Source: Lytechinus variegatus (taxonomy: Eukaryota; Echinodermata; Echinoidea; Temnopleuroida; Toxopneustidae). From it: DNA of 64,000 nucleotides. The stretch covers positions 33,598,911 to 33,662,910 of the forward strand of contig NC_054749.1 in NCBI RefSeq assembly GCF_018143015.1, written 5' to 3'. How positions within the stretch are numbered: position 1 is the stretch's first letter; each line of letters opens with the position of its first letter. Position numbers and translations under genes: made by a program. A model generated the notes under the pieces. The model was not told the origin of the DNA and made no database searches. It saw only the letters and a program-made list of their open reading frames with translations. Positions 1 through 9,993 of this stretch are shown here, in pieces.

Positions 1-109
1 CCGCATTGATCTGTTTCATGGGTAATCGAGAGAGAGATTAATTCATAGGCGAATGCATGAAACAGATTATAGAGAGGGATTGGAGAGCACGTGGAAAGAG
101 AGGAGACAT

Positions 110-345
110 ACACAGCAAAAACTGTGGTGTTAACCGGTGTACATAGAGGACCACACCACTGAGTTCTTTTACACCGGCATTAAATTGGTGGTGTTAGCTT
201 TACACCTATATGTGTTATTACAACACCTTTGGTTGTTACATTTACACTCATTGGTGTCATGTTCAATCTCTAGGGTGTAATTTTAACACCTCAGGGTGTT
301 GTCCTCTATTAACACCAGTTGGTGTCAGTTTTAACACCAGTCCAT
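110..345. repeat. GGTGT/ACACC-rich dispersed repeat, copy 1
   Basis: About 235 bp built from closely spaced GGTGT and ACACC words. It is closely similar over its whole length to 21453-21700, sharing for example the words CAATCTCTAGGGTGTAATTT and TTATTACAACACC. It begins with CACAGCAAAA. It looks like a short palindromic DNA element or SINE-like family. No coding potential. The superfamily is not recognised. Confidence 0.7.
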
Positions 346-918
346 GTTGATATTGGATAAGGAAAACAGATAGTGATAATGAATGAAAATGCAAACCAGG
401 GGAAAGTGAGAGAGCGAAATTATAGTGCAAGGAGCTAAAACCCTGTTACGTTACATTTAAAGTTGAAATGAATTTAAAAAAAATAAAATAATAAAAGGCT
501 TATAATATCTCGAAGTGTTACAGCGCGGAGAGACGCAAAGCCCCCTCCCCTCCCTCATTCTCTAAAAGTTGTGTTGAGAATGAACGGAGTGGCGCGAGTT
601 ATAACACACTTTCTCGTGTCCTATCAATCTCTCCAATTTTCACTTTCTGGCTCATCCCCCTTAGCTCTAAACTTCTCTAAACTCTCCTCCTTTTTGCGAA
701 ACGCTCTTCTCTATACTCTCTCATCCTAACTTTAATTGGTTCTCTTTCTTTATACTTGATTATATTTTTTTTCTTTGCTCTCTTTGCATGAATTTCTCAT
801 GACTAAAAGAAAATATCAAATCATGAATTTTTATATTGTGTTTATTTTTCAATCAAACATAAAATATCCAGAAGATTTTGAAATAAGAGATGAGAAAAAA
901 ATACACAGAAAAGCTAAG
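346..918. other. gene-free stretch
   Basis: AT-rich and pyrimidine-rich sequence with many short stop-broken frames. I see no exon, RNA gene or clear repeat. Confidence 0.5.
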
Positions 919-945
919 AGATATGTATATATATATATATATATA

Positions 946-1005
<60 letters not shown>

Positions 1006-1008
1006 TTC
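919..1008. repeat. (TA)n microsatellite grading into (TATG)n
   Basis: Direct run of alternating T and A with one CTG interruption near 947, ending in TATG units. The open frames across it are tyrosine/isoleucine artefacts of the repeat. Confidence 0.95.
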
Positions 1009-1898
1009 AATTTCAATTTTCAATTTTATTTATTTCACTTCCATCAAACAAAAACAAGTTGTATACCATAACATAAGTATTTGTATCCGTTGCAGAGAAA
1101 CAAAAATAATAATACACATGTTGTGAAAAAACACATAATTTGGGCAACACATTGGAGGTTTTAACTAAGTATACTATTTTTCAATAGAAATTAAATTAAG
1201 ATGGAAATGGAGGGACCCACTAAAAAGCAATGCTTGTACAATGTGGGTCCCTCAAAAAAGATAACACAACCAATAACAAAATACAAATACAGATACATGT
1301 AATCAAATGAGAAAAAAAAAATAAATGATAAATAATACTCACAAAATAAATACGAAGTTATCAAAAAAATATAGTTTGTATAGGACAAAACAACCCGTCC
1401 TAAAATATCCCCACCCCCCCCTCGAAGAAAAAAAAAGAAAAAGGGGAGAATGCCCTGATAGGATGGATGGGTGCTTTATATTCATGAGGTAGAGTTAGCT
1501 CAATATGCAACTTATATGACAATATAAATGCAATGACAATTCAATAACCACGATGGCGGATGAATAGGAAGTATAAAGGTACAAGAATAGAGTGAGAAGT
1601 TGGCCACTATTCTTTTTTTAAATATATTTTGTACATGACGTAATGGCATTTAGCATTATCATATATCAATCCAATTATCTGATCATTTATTTTTCTTTTG
1701 AAATATATTTTGGTTTTTCTACTTTTATAAACGTTACAATTTTGCAGATAAACAAGTTAATGAATGAATAAAGTACCTTTGTGCGGAGAATGAAGTCGAT
1801 ATGCATTTATGCAATGTAATAACTATATTATGTAATATCTTAGCTGCATAAAAGCTATGTTATTTAGATATGAAATGATAATTTACTTTTAGTGTTTC
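1009..1898. other. 3' flank of the dehydrogenase gene, no gene seen
   Basis: AT-rich sequence with a small perfect hairpin at 1210-1253. A TTTATT word at about 1686-1691 would read as AATAAA on the minus strand and could be the polyadenylation signal of the dehydrogenase gene, roughly 210 bp past its stop codon. That assignment is weak. Confidence 0.4.
1210..1253. repeat. small perfect inverted repeat (hairpin)
   Basis: GAGGGACCCAC at 1210-1220 is exactly complementary to GTGGGTCCCTC at 1243-1253, giving an 11-bp stem and 22-nt loop. Probably a remnant of a tiny palindromic element. There is no evidence that it is transcribed. Confidence 0.6.
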
Positions 1899-4800
1899 TC
1901 ATGGGGTACACGCGTCGGCAAAGTAGTCGACCATCGCATCGTTAGATGGGTTGACGAACTTCTTGGCCGCGTATTTGATGCGAAATTCACTAGTCGGATA
2001 TTGGAAATGAGGCCTATCCTCTGTTATTGCCTTGTGGATAACATCAGCTATGTCGTCAGGTTTCTGTGGATTATCATCGAACTCTCCCGATTGCTTAAGA
2101 ACTGAAGAGCTTTTCTCGGCTGATCGTCGAAACAGGTCGCTAGGGTCAAGTTGACGTGGAGTGTCAGAAGTCGAAAGATTATTGACCGAGATGTTCTCCC
2201 CAAACTTGGTATGGACGGGACCAGGTTGAATAGTCGTCACCCTGTAAGTTCGAAAGAGGAAACATGGCGGATGCCAAAAAATAAGAGACAAACGTATCAA
2301 ATAAATTAAAGTCAAGATGATGAAATGTCAGTCTGAACAAGATTCGCAATCGGGAAGCAGAAAGAATCAAGCACACAGTAAATGTATTGAAAAGCCAGTC
2401 AAATGACAATGAACAGCTTGGGAGGTCCAACCGGAACAACACTTTTGTCCTTAAGTTTCGGAGCTGACGAATAATTGCAAATAATTTCATTACGTTTGTC
2501 TAGAGTCAACGAAACTGCTGTTCAAGTAATTCACGATTTTTCGACAAAGACTTCTTGGTTGCCCATTGTCATGAAGGACATTTGACAGTACAATTTTTCT
2601 GTTTTTTTGAAAGCATTGTCCGTCTCGATGCAAAAGCTCCCTTGTACAATGTTTGATATGACGTAGAAGCTGCACTGCAAAAACTCCGGTGTTGATTTAA
2701 CACCAGCCCGGAATCTATATATGTCCACAACAGAGTAGTATTGAAACAGCACCAGTTTGGAATCAAAACGATGTTGTTTTAATACTAATTGGTATTGTAT
2801 AAACACCCATCTGGTGTTATACCAAAACCAAACTGGTGTTGTTTCACACCTCTCTGGTGTGGACATCGGATTCCGAACTGGTGTTAAATCAACACCGGAG
2901 TTTTTACCTGTGGCGCTCCAGGTAAGGGCAGAGTAATGCCCCCCCCCCCCCCCTCTTCAGTCGCACCTTGTCAAAGTACCTCATAATCGCCATTTCATTT
3001 CGTCTTTAGCAGTTTACTTTATACGCATGGTATAGTCGTCATTTTCCTTTGATGAGAAAAAATTTGCCTTACCGTTCGATTAATTCACACGATCTAGTAT
3101 AATTAATAAGGGCGATTTTACCTTTTAGGATCTATATCTATAATTCAGACATGATCATAAGTGAACTTGAACAAAGCATTTTCCCCTCTGAAGAAAGCAA
3201 TTTCTATCTTTTTATTAATCTCTATCCTTGAAACAACAAAGTACTATTTTTCATGATCTGATACGAGAAAAAAGCCTGTATTTGAAATAAAATCTGTGCT
3301 GTCGTTCTCGGCTAATTGAGGCTCTTACCAAATATTGTAAGGTCTCAGGGTCGCGGCAAGACTCTCGGAAAACCCCTCCATTGCATATTTAGAGGCACAG
3401 TAGATCTCCATGTAAGGGATACCTTAGAAGAAAATGAAATAAAAAAAGTCTTTAATTTTCAATGGACAATTATGATTAATATTGATAGCACAGTCATAAG
3501 CCCCAGACAACAGGGGTCCTGGAACGTGTGGATATCAAACAAAGCGGAGCCCTTTTTTTGTACTCTAAAAAAACTACACTCAATTGTAAATATTGACTGA
3601 CTTTTCATGAATAATGTAAGGACATTAAAGAATAATACATTATTGAAATATAATGTATATTCTATTGAAATATATCAGGTGATACGATACACGGGGATGG
3701 TTGAAATGAGCCTTTATCATCAGGGGTCCGTTGCAGAAAGAGTTGCGTTTAAACGCAAGTAAAAAAATCAACCGCAAGTCCCAAATGCGCGCTGTTGATT
3801 GGTTGAAATTCAAGTTGCACATGATTTTTAGAGTTGCGATTGATTGCAACGCTTTCTGCAACGGGGCCCAGATCATAATCCGAAATCTGTTATTCTCGCT
3901 TTTCCTTTTATCATTCCTTTTTTTTTCAATTTTGATCTGAGCTCCACGAACTTACCGAATATACCGCAGGTACTGCTGATGTTGATTATACGACCTGACC
4001 TCTGCTTCTTCATGACAGGAATCACTTCCTGGGTCAACTTCACTGCTCCAAAGAAGTTTGTTTCCATGACCATCCTGATCTGATCGAAGGTAGTGTTTTC
4101 GAGAAGACCATAAATACCCACTCCAGAATTGTTGACTGATATAAAATAATTTCACAGTTGTGAGAATAAATATGATTCAAGATTTGTCATAGCATTTTCA
4201 AAGAGAGATTATTGAATTAAACGATGAGCTGACAGTGCTTTTATAGACCAATATTCTCTCAGCCGAGCAGTAAATCCTTAGTATGTTACACAGTTTTGGT
4301 ATATAGTTAAAGGACAAGTCCACCCCAACAAAAAGTTGATTTTGAAAAAAGGAGAAAAATCCAACAAGAAAAACACTGGACATTTCATCAAAATCGGATG
4401 TAAAATAAGAAAGTTATAACATTTTTAAGTTTTGCTTAATTTCACAAAACAGTTATATGCACATCCTGGTCGGTATGCAAATTGGCAGACTGATGACGTC
4501 TCCCACTCACTGTTTCTTTTGTACTTTATTATCTGAAATATGAATTCTCCTCCTTGTCAAGTTAAACAAAGTTTTGTTTCACCCTGAACATGTGGAATTA
4601 CCATCATTTCAACAGTTCATATTTAGGTTAAGTTGGTCCTTATTGTTAAATCTACTAAAATTGAAATATTGTATTATTCAAACAATAAACAAAAAACAAA
4701 AGAAATAGTGAGTGAAGGACACTATCGACTCTCTCATTCGCTTATCGCTGAGTTGTGCGTTTAACTGTTTTGTGAAAAATAAGCGAAATTTAAGAATGTC

Positions 4801-5953
4801 ATAACTTTCTTATTTTACATCCTATTTCGATGAAATTTGTAGCGTTAGGTTGGTTTAATTTTTCTCTATCAATTCAAATAAACAATTTTCTGGAGTGGAC
4901 TTGACCCTTAAGTCTGAGCAACGATGAAGAAACATTTTACCGGTGGATGCTGCTGTGTAGGCCTACAGTCCCGGATTTTCCCCAATGCGTTCACAGGCCC
5001 GCCAGCCGTTTTAGAGGCTTTGAATCAGACTGAAAATATTTGACCTTATTTTTAGAGTCTTGCCTCAACTTTTAATTAAAAAAAAAACACTTTGTAATAT
5101 CGTTCTAGGCGAGACTCGAACAAGTGTCTATATGAACTCGACTGCAGGATTGGCTTAGTGACTGAGCCACACCAATTGAGCTGATCTTTGGCAATTAGGC
5201 TGTATCCCAACGTTTCGTGTCACCATGATTATCCATGACGCGTTGTGACCAAATAAACACCGTTATATCGTCATTCGCAAATTCATTAAAAAAAGGTCAC
5301 AGCTAAGGTATACTGCCCTCTTTCGTACTGACGGAATATAGGCTACAGTCAAGAAAATAAACGTGAGCCGTTATGCATCCCAACGTGTCGCGACGGTTGC
5401 CAAGCAACAATAAGAATAGGTAACCGTCATCTTAAAATTTATCATGATATTGTGAATTTCAATGTGCATAAAATTATCAACAGTTTCACCCAAAACACAA
5501 TCTATAATCGATAGGGGAAATATCAAAATAGTGAAATACAAATAGTGAACTTTAAAGATAAATCAATCATGAGTATTTAAATCTAATGAAATATGCATTT
5601 GATTATTGAGAAGGAATAGCGTTCAGTGCACAGGGATGTGGTTTATGTGAGCTTTGTATTGCATTATAAATTCTCTTTAAATATTCACCTAGAATATCCA
5701 AACGACCGTGTTTCTCTATCACAGTACTGATCGCAGTCGTAATCGTGTCGTGTTTCGTTACATCGATCTCGAGAACGAATAGCGTAGTATTGAGTACATT
5801 CTCAGCAGCCTTCTCCAACTCATTCCTCTTGGCAAGGTTTCTCATTGTAGCGTAGACCACGTACCCTTTCGCTGCATCCCGGGCAAGCTTTACAGCTGTA
5901 GCTAAACCAATGCCCGACGAGCAACCCGTGATCAGCGTAATCTTTGGTGCCAT
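1899..5953 (-). CDS. short-chain dehydrogenase, retinol dehydrogenase 8 / 17-beta-HSD1-like, four coding exons
   Basis: NAD(P)-dependent oxidoreductase of the classical SDR family, probably acting on retinoids or steroids. Coding exons (minus strand): 5689-5953, 3956-4135, 3329-3422 and 1899-2241. All have GT donors and AG acceptors and the phases match (1, 1, 2), giving 293 aa from ATG 5953 to a TGA at 1899-1901. Visible features: cofactor motif TGCSSGIG at residues 9-16, NNSG (in place of the usual NNAG) at 90-93, Asn115, catalytic Ser143, and Tyr156-Cys-Ala-Ser-Lys160. The Ser-to-Tyr spacing of 13 equals that known for human 17-beta-HSD1. PGPV follows at the start of exon 4. The 94-bp third exon carries the active site. 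The protein is slightly shorter than vertebrate RDH8 (about 310-330 aa) because its C-terminal tail is short. Introns 1-3 each hold at least one inverted-repeat element. Substrate cannot be told from sequence. Confidence 0.88.
2481..2583. repeat. dispersed ~100-bp repeat shared with 9884-9983
   Basis: The core at 2538-2583 (containing CGACAAAGACTTCTTGGTTG) recurs at 9938-9983 in the same orientation, and the preceding ~55 bp are also alignable. It lies in intron 3 of the dehydrogenase gene here and just upstream of the truncated LINE in the other copy. Family unknown. Confidence 0.6.
2679..2905. mobile_element. palindromic MITE with 26-bp perfect terminal inverted repeats
   Basis: Positions 2679-2704 are the exact reverse complement of 2880-2905 (terminus AAAAACTCCGG...). 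The 227-bp interior keeps repeating GGTGT/ACACC and TTGGTAT-type words. It sits in intron 3 of the dehydrogenase gene. No open frame. A partial copy lies at 26836-26905. Confidence 0.88.
3722..3870. mobile_element. ~150-bp palindromic MITE, CCGTTGCAGAAAG family
   Basis: The left end reads GGGTCCGTTGCAGAAAG and the right end reads CTTTCTGCAACGGGGCCC, so the termini are inverted repeats. The middle holds mirrored GTTGCG/CGCAA words and a TTGATTGGTTGA core. It lies in intron 2 of the dehydrogenase gene, about 85 bp from exon 2. A sister copy lies at 6014-6153. Confidence 0.8.
4311..4907. mobile_element. TTAA-flanked palindromic MITE, family K1 copy
   Basis: A 597-bp foldback element beginning AGGACAAGTCCACC and ending GGAGTGGACTTGACCC, flanked by TTAA at 4307-4310 and 4908-4911. 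The arms carry the family words AAAATCGGATGTAAAATAAG and ACTCACT near the centre. TTAA duplications with AGG...CCT termini are typical of Kolobok-type DNA transposons, so it is probably a non-autonomous Kolobok relative. In intron 1 of the dehydrogenase gene. Confidence 0.8.
5107..5178 (-). pseudogene. tRNA-like pseudogene or SINE head
   Basis: On the minus strand a box-A-like TGGCTCAGTCACTAAG is followed about 50 nt later by a box-B-like TGTTCGAGTCTC. The spacing suits a class II tRNA, but no acceptor stem is evident, so a degraded tRNA-derived SINE head is more likely than a working tRNA. Lies in intron 1 of the dehydrogenase gene. Confidence 0.35.
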
Positions 5954-6013
5954 ATTATTTTCTAAATTGGAAGAGAATCATAGACCCATCTTTGTTATTT
6001 AACTATCCAGGAG

Positions 6014-6153
6014 CCCGTTGCAGAAAGAGTTGCAATCAATCGCAACTCCAAAAATCATGCGCAACTTGATTTTCAACAATCAACAACGCGCATTTTTGAC
6101 TTGCGATTGATTTTTTTACTTGCGTTTAAACAAAACTCTTTCTGCAACGGACC
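6014..6153. mobile_element. ~140-bp palindromic MITE, CCGTTGCAGAAAG family
   Basis: The ends read CCCGTTGCAGAAAGAGTTG and ACTCTTTCTGCAACGGACC, inverted with respect to each other. CCAGGAGC occurs at both borders (6007-6014 and 6154-6161), but part of that word may belong to the terminus. It lies about 55 bp upstream of the dehydrogenase start codon. Confidence 0.75.
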
Positions 6154-6588
6154 CCAGGAGCATCAGAATGAACTTTGAGAACAGAACGGGAATCTAAATA
6201 GCTGAAAGTATAGACTGAAAACATTTTGATAGTAAAAAAATAACGAGTATTAAAACTATTAAAACCAAATAGAATGCTCCTTCTGCGCATGCTGAAACTC
6301 TACCTCACTCCGCCTTAATGGTCTCTTAAAAAAGCTCCCTATGATTATTAAAAACATATCTTTTAAGAGACAAGTCCATCCCAACGAACTGTTGATTCAA
6401 ATAAGAAGAGATAAATCAAACAAGCATAACAGTGACATTGAAATCGAATCTTAAAAAAAGAGAGTTATGACAATAATCATCCGGGTCTGTATGCAAATGA
6501 AGGGACTGATGATGCCACTCGCTCACTATTTCATTTGTACTTTATTATATGAAAATATGAAATTGTCATGTGCAACAAAGTTTTATTC

Positions 6589-8568
6589 GTGGAGAAGGTT
6601 TACGGTTCACCATGTGTAATGTGAAGAAGGGAAAGAAATACAGGCAGAAAGATTGAAATTGAAAGACGAGATAGGATGAAAAGAGGAAATTAGAAGTATT
6701 CTTTTCTTGAAAGTGAGTGAGACGAGCTGAATATAGCTCGAAATGAATTGAATTTATTCAAACCAGTCAAACAGTACGAAGTACAAAACAAAAGTACAAA
6801 CAAAATGGTTACATTACAAAGAACTGATGAAAATGACAGGTTTGGGACCCCAAAGAAGCACAGCTTGTAATCAGGGGCCCCTGCATATGATATTTTACTT
6901 AAACATGGGACAACTATGCGAAAAAAAAATAATAATAAAAATTACAAGGTACTTAAAAGATCACAACAGGAACATTACCCACACGCAAGCATTCGCACAC
7001 TCACACACATTCACACTACAAACATGTCAATAATTGTCACTCCCAGGTGCAACTAACAACTAGTCGTAAATTTATCAAGTAGGTATTTATGACATAATTT
7101 CTTAAATCGAGACAGCTAGGGTACTGCTACTTCTTATATCAGCAGGCAGTGGCGTAACTACCGGGGGGCCCAATCGGCTGCACGTGCCCCCCATCGGCTG
7201 CCCCCCCCCCAAAAAAAAAAAACGGGAAAAGGAGAAAAAGAGGGAGAAAGGAAGAGAAACGTAGTGGGGGAAAGAAGAAATTATGTTCATCATAAATGTT
7301 TTATTGTATTATAATTATATCATATTACATAAGAAGCACTTTTCATAGCATTATGAAACATTATTTGCTCAGGGCCTATGTCTTTATTGTTTCTGGTGCT
7401 CACATAGACCGTTTAACGAGATATATAATCCTGTTGTACTAAAACCTCCCGTTTTCAAATCAATATACTGTACACCAAATATATTTCCTCGCAATTCGAG
7501 TTATAATTATTTCATGTAGTGACGTTTGCTTCTTTTTCATGACTACTTAAAGTGATTGCCCCATTTAAGGTCTTAATATAAAACATTTCCTGTACGTGCT
7601 AACATTCGCATTAGTTGATTGGTGAGATGTCTGCTCTTCATGAATTCTTAAATCAGTCCTTAAAATGTCCATTTTTCTGATCACAATATCAAAAATTTTC
7701 AAGCGCTCGCATCATTTGGTTAGTGTAATAGGTATGGTCTTAGTGAATTCCTGCAAACAAGCCTTAGGATGCCCCTCTTCAGGTCTGAATTTCCTAAATG
7801 TTCGCGCTCGCAGTATTTGATTAGTGGGATGGGTAATATGATAATCATGATTACCATGTCTACAAAAAGTGCTAAACGTGTTTATATTTAATTCTAACAA
7901 AATCAGCAAAGGATGATACTAGCATTAGATGACTTTGCTGAAATATGTATACTCTTAATGGATTCCTAAAATATATTCCCTGTTTGGGTCAATATAATTA
8001 TCCAAAATTTCAGCTCGTGTTTCGCGCTCGCATTGTTTGTTTAGCAAGGCAGGTACGTATCATGATTACAAAAAATGCTTATAATGTCCCTTTTTAGGTC
8101 TGAATATCAGAAATTTTCAGCTCGCGTTCGCATTATTTAATCAGTGAGATACACATCCGTTTAATGGCACTGCATGTCCTTAAAACGTCTCTATTAGGTC
8201 AGTATGCCTGACTACTGAGCGCGTTTCGCGAGCTCCATAAGTGACTCGACATTTTTGCTGGTGCCCCCCCCTGCCATGACCCACGGTACGCCACTGTCAG
8301 CAGGATACATATTCCATTCTTTAACACAATTTGTTCTGAATGATTTCAACGTATAGCATTAATTCTAGCACAAAGGGTTGTTGAATAATGTCTCTGCCGT
8401 GTGTTATAATTATGATTATGAATCTTAGAATTAACCACACAAGTTTCTTGTAAGAAAGAACAATGCTGGGATTGGTATTTATACATGGAAAGAGATGAGA
8501 TGGTTTGAGTGTAGCAGGATGAAGTGAAGAGAGTTACTCGAAGTTTCGGGCAGGTTGAGTCTTCTGAA
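6589..8568 (-). mobile_element. 5'-truncated LINE fragment (minus), interrupted by a hAT-type element
   Basis: Bounded by the 9-bp duplication GTTTTATTC inside a K1 MITE. On the minus strand it encodes the typical C-terminal end of a non-LTR retrotransposon ORF2: HNHNYNTRQRHYST around 8400, then after a frameshift TNCVKEWNMYPAD up to 8297. The frame continues as IRSSSTLAV from about 7140 once the inserted element is removed. A 3' untranslated tail reaches 6589. The reverse transcriptase part is missing. Confidence 0.75.
7147..8296. mobile_element. non-autonomous hAT-type element with perfect 8-bp TSD
   Basis: An 1150-bp element that starts CAGTGGCGTAACTACC and ends GGTACGCCACTG, flanked on both sides by TCAGCAGG (7139-7146 and 8297-8304). 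Eight-bp duplications with CAGTGGCG-type termini are hallmarks of the hAT superfamily. The interior has no transposase; it contains diverged repeats of about 130 bp marked by CGCTCGCAT and TTGGTTAGTG words. A relative lies at 38824-40095. Confidence 0.88.
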
Positions 8569-8905
8569 GTTTTATTCCTCCTTGAACATATGGAATTCCC
8601 ATTGTTTTAACATTCTGTGGTTCAGTCAAGTTGGTGATTGTTGGTGATTTTTTTTTACCTGATTGCTAAGAAAGCATGAATGCTTGTAAGCAAGCAACCA
8701 GATGACCTATGGCTTGAGGTCATTATTGTCAAATATGTTAAAATTGAAATATTGAATAATAATATGCAAACAATACTTTATAAAAAAAAACAGTGAGTGA
8801 GGGACATCCGTCGACTCTCTCATTTGCATAGCAAATGAGTTGCGCATATATGCACATGACTGCTAAATTAAACATAAGCTAAATTTGAAAATGTAAGGTG
8901 GTGTG

Positions 8906-9883
8906 TATTGTGTGTGTGCTGATATCAACAAAATTAGGAGCTTATCAGATTAGCTAGGTGCTCCAGTTTCGCTTGACGACTTATATAATTGCAGTACATA
9001 CAGACCGAGTAATGAGTAGTACCGGCATAAGTCATATATAAATCCATATCTTTATATTTGAAAGACACAGAGACAGATTATACAAAATATTCCTGTGCTC
9101 ACCTTACAGTACTGAGCTATGCAATCCAACACAAGAAGTGCGCCTCACAATGTATATCGATGGACGTCCCCAGTGCCAGGGTAAGCTTCCTCAGGTAACT
9201 TGATTGTTCTTCTATTTCGGCTTCTTCGTTTAGGCGCTCATTCCTTCGACCAGGTGTGGATGATCGGTCCATCCACTAGTCATTTATTGTAAAGTGATTC
9301 CCATTAGATAATGATGCATGGCTTTATTTCAAACCAAATACTGTTAAAGTTCAACGATCGGTCGATATTAGATTTTATTCATATTTTTCTGCATGAGAGA
9401 GGTTAGGTTATGTACACAAAAGGGCCCACATTGGGCTGAAATTTATCAATGCATGTAGATCGATGGACTATGAACTTTATTGGCAGTATCATCACGCTGA
9501 ATGACCGTGTATGGTTATTGCTACGCTTTTCATAAAATACTACATCATTATACATCATGTACATTATATACATGTGCCATTGACATGACTGAATCTTGTG
9601 AATATTTTTTTTTGCTTAAGATTGCTACCTTCCCTCGCATAATGTTTTTGGAGGAATCGAGGAGGGGGCAGGTATAGGTGACTTTGATCTCTTTCACTGC
9701 AGTAGGCTTGTCCGTCTCCTTTTGGGATTTGAAAGTAGTTTCCCTAGTGGTTTATACGTTTCGCGACGTACGGGGGATTCAAAACCGCAGTAAATGTATT
9801 TACAGTTAAGAGGTCTTTGTCGAAAATGGGTTATCCGGAACACCAGTTCGTCCCATGTTACATGCAGAGGTGACGATAAAAAT
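8906..9883. other. gene-free stretch
   Basis: Mixed AT-rich sequence. I find no exon with convincing splice signals, no RNA gene and no clear repeat apart from the shared segment that begins near 9884. Confidence 0.5.
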
Positions 9884-9993
9884 GCAAATTATGTCGTTTG
9901 ATCGGAGTCTAGGACAAAACTATTTAGATTCACCAACTTTCGACAAAGACTTCTTGGTTGTTCTTTGTCATGAATGGCATTGTACGAGATGAT

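Larger units (their letters stand above)
6367..8905. mobile_element. K1-family TTAA MITE split in two by a LINE insertion
   Basis: The first half of the K1 consensus occupies 6367-6588 (after TTTTAA at 6361-6366) and the second half resumes at 8569-8905. The two halves join at GTTTTATTC, present at 6580-6588 and 8569-8577, as expected for a target-site duplication. The right end has decayed. Confidence 0.75.

Noticed and set aside
775..1126. Open frames of 78-98 codons across the TA tract
   Set aside because: Produced by the (TA)n microsatellite (Tyr-Ile runs), with no motif or splice support.
6007..6161. CCAGGAGC as an 8-bp target duplication of the small MITE
   Set aside because: Other copies of the family have similar bases at their termini, so part of this word may belong to the element; duplication length is left undecided.
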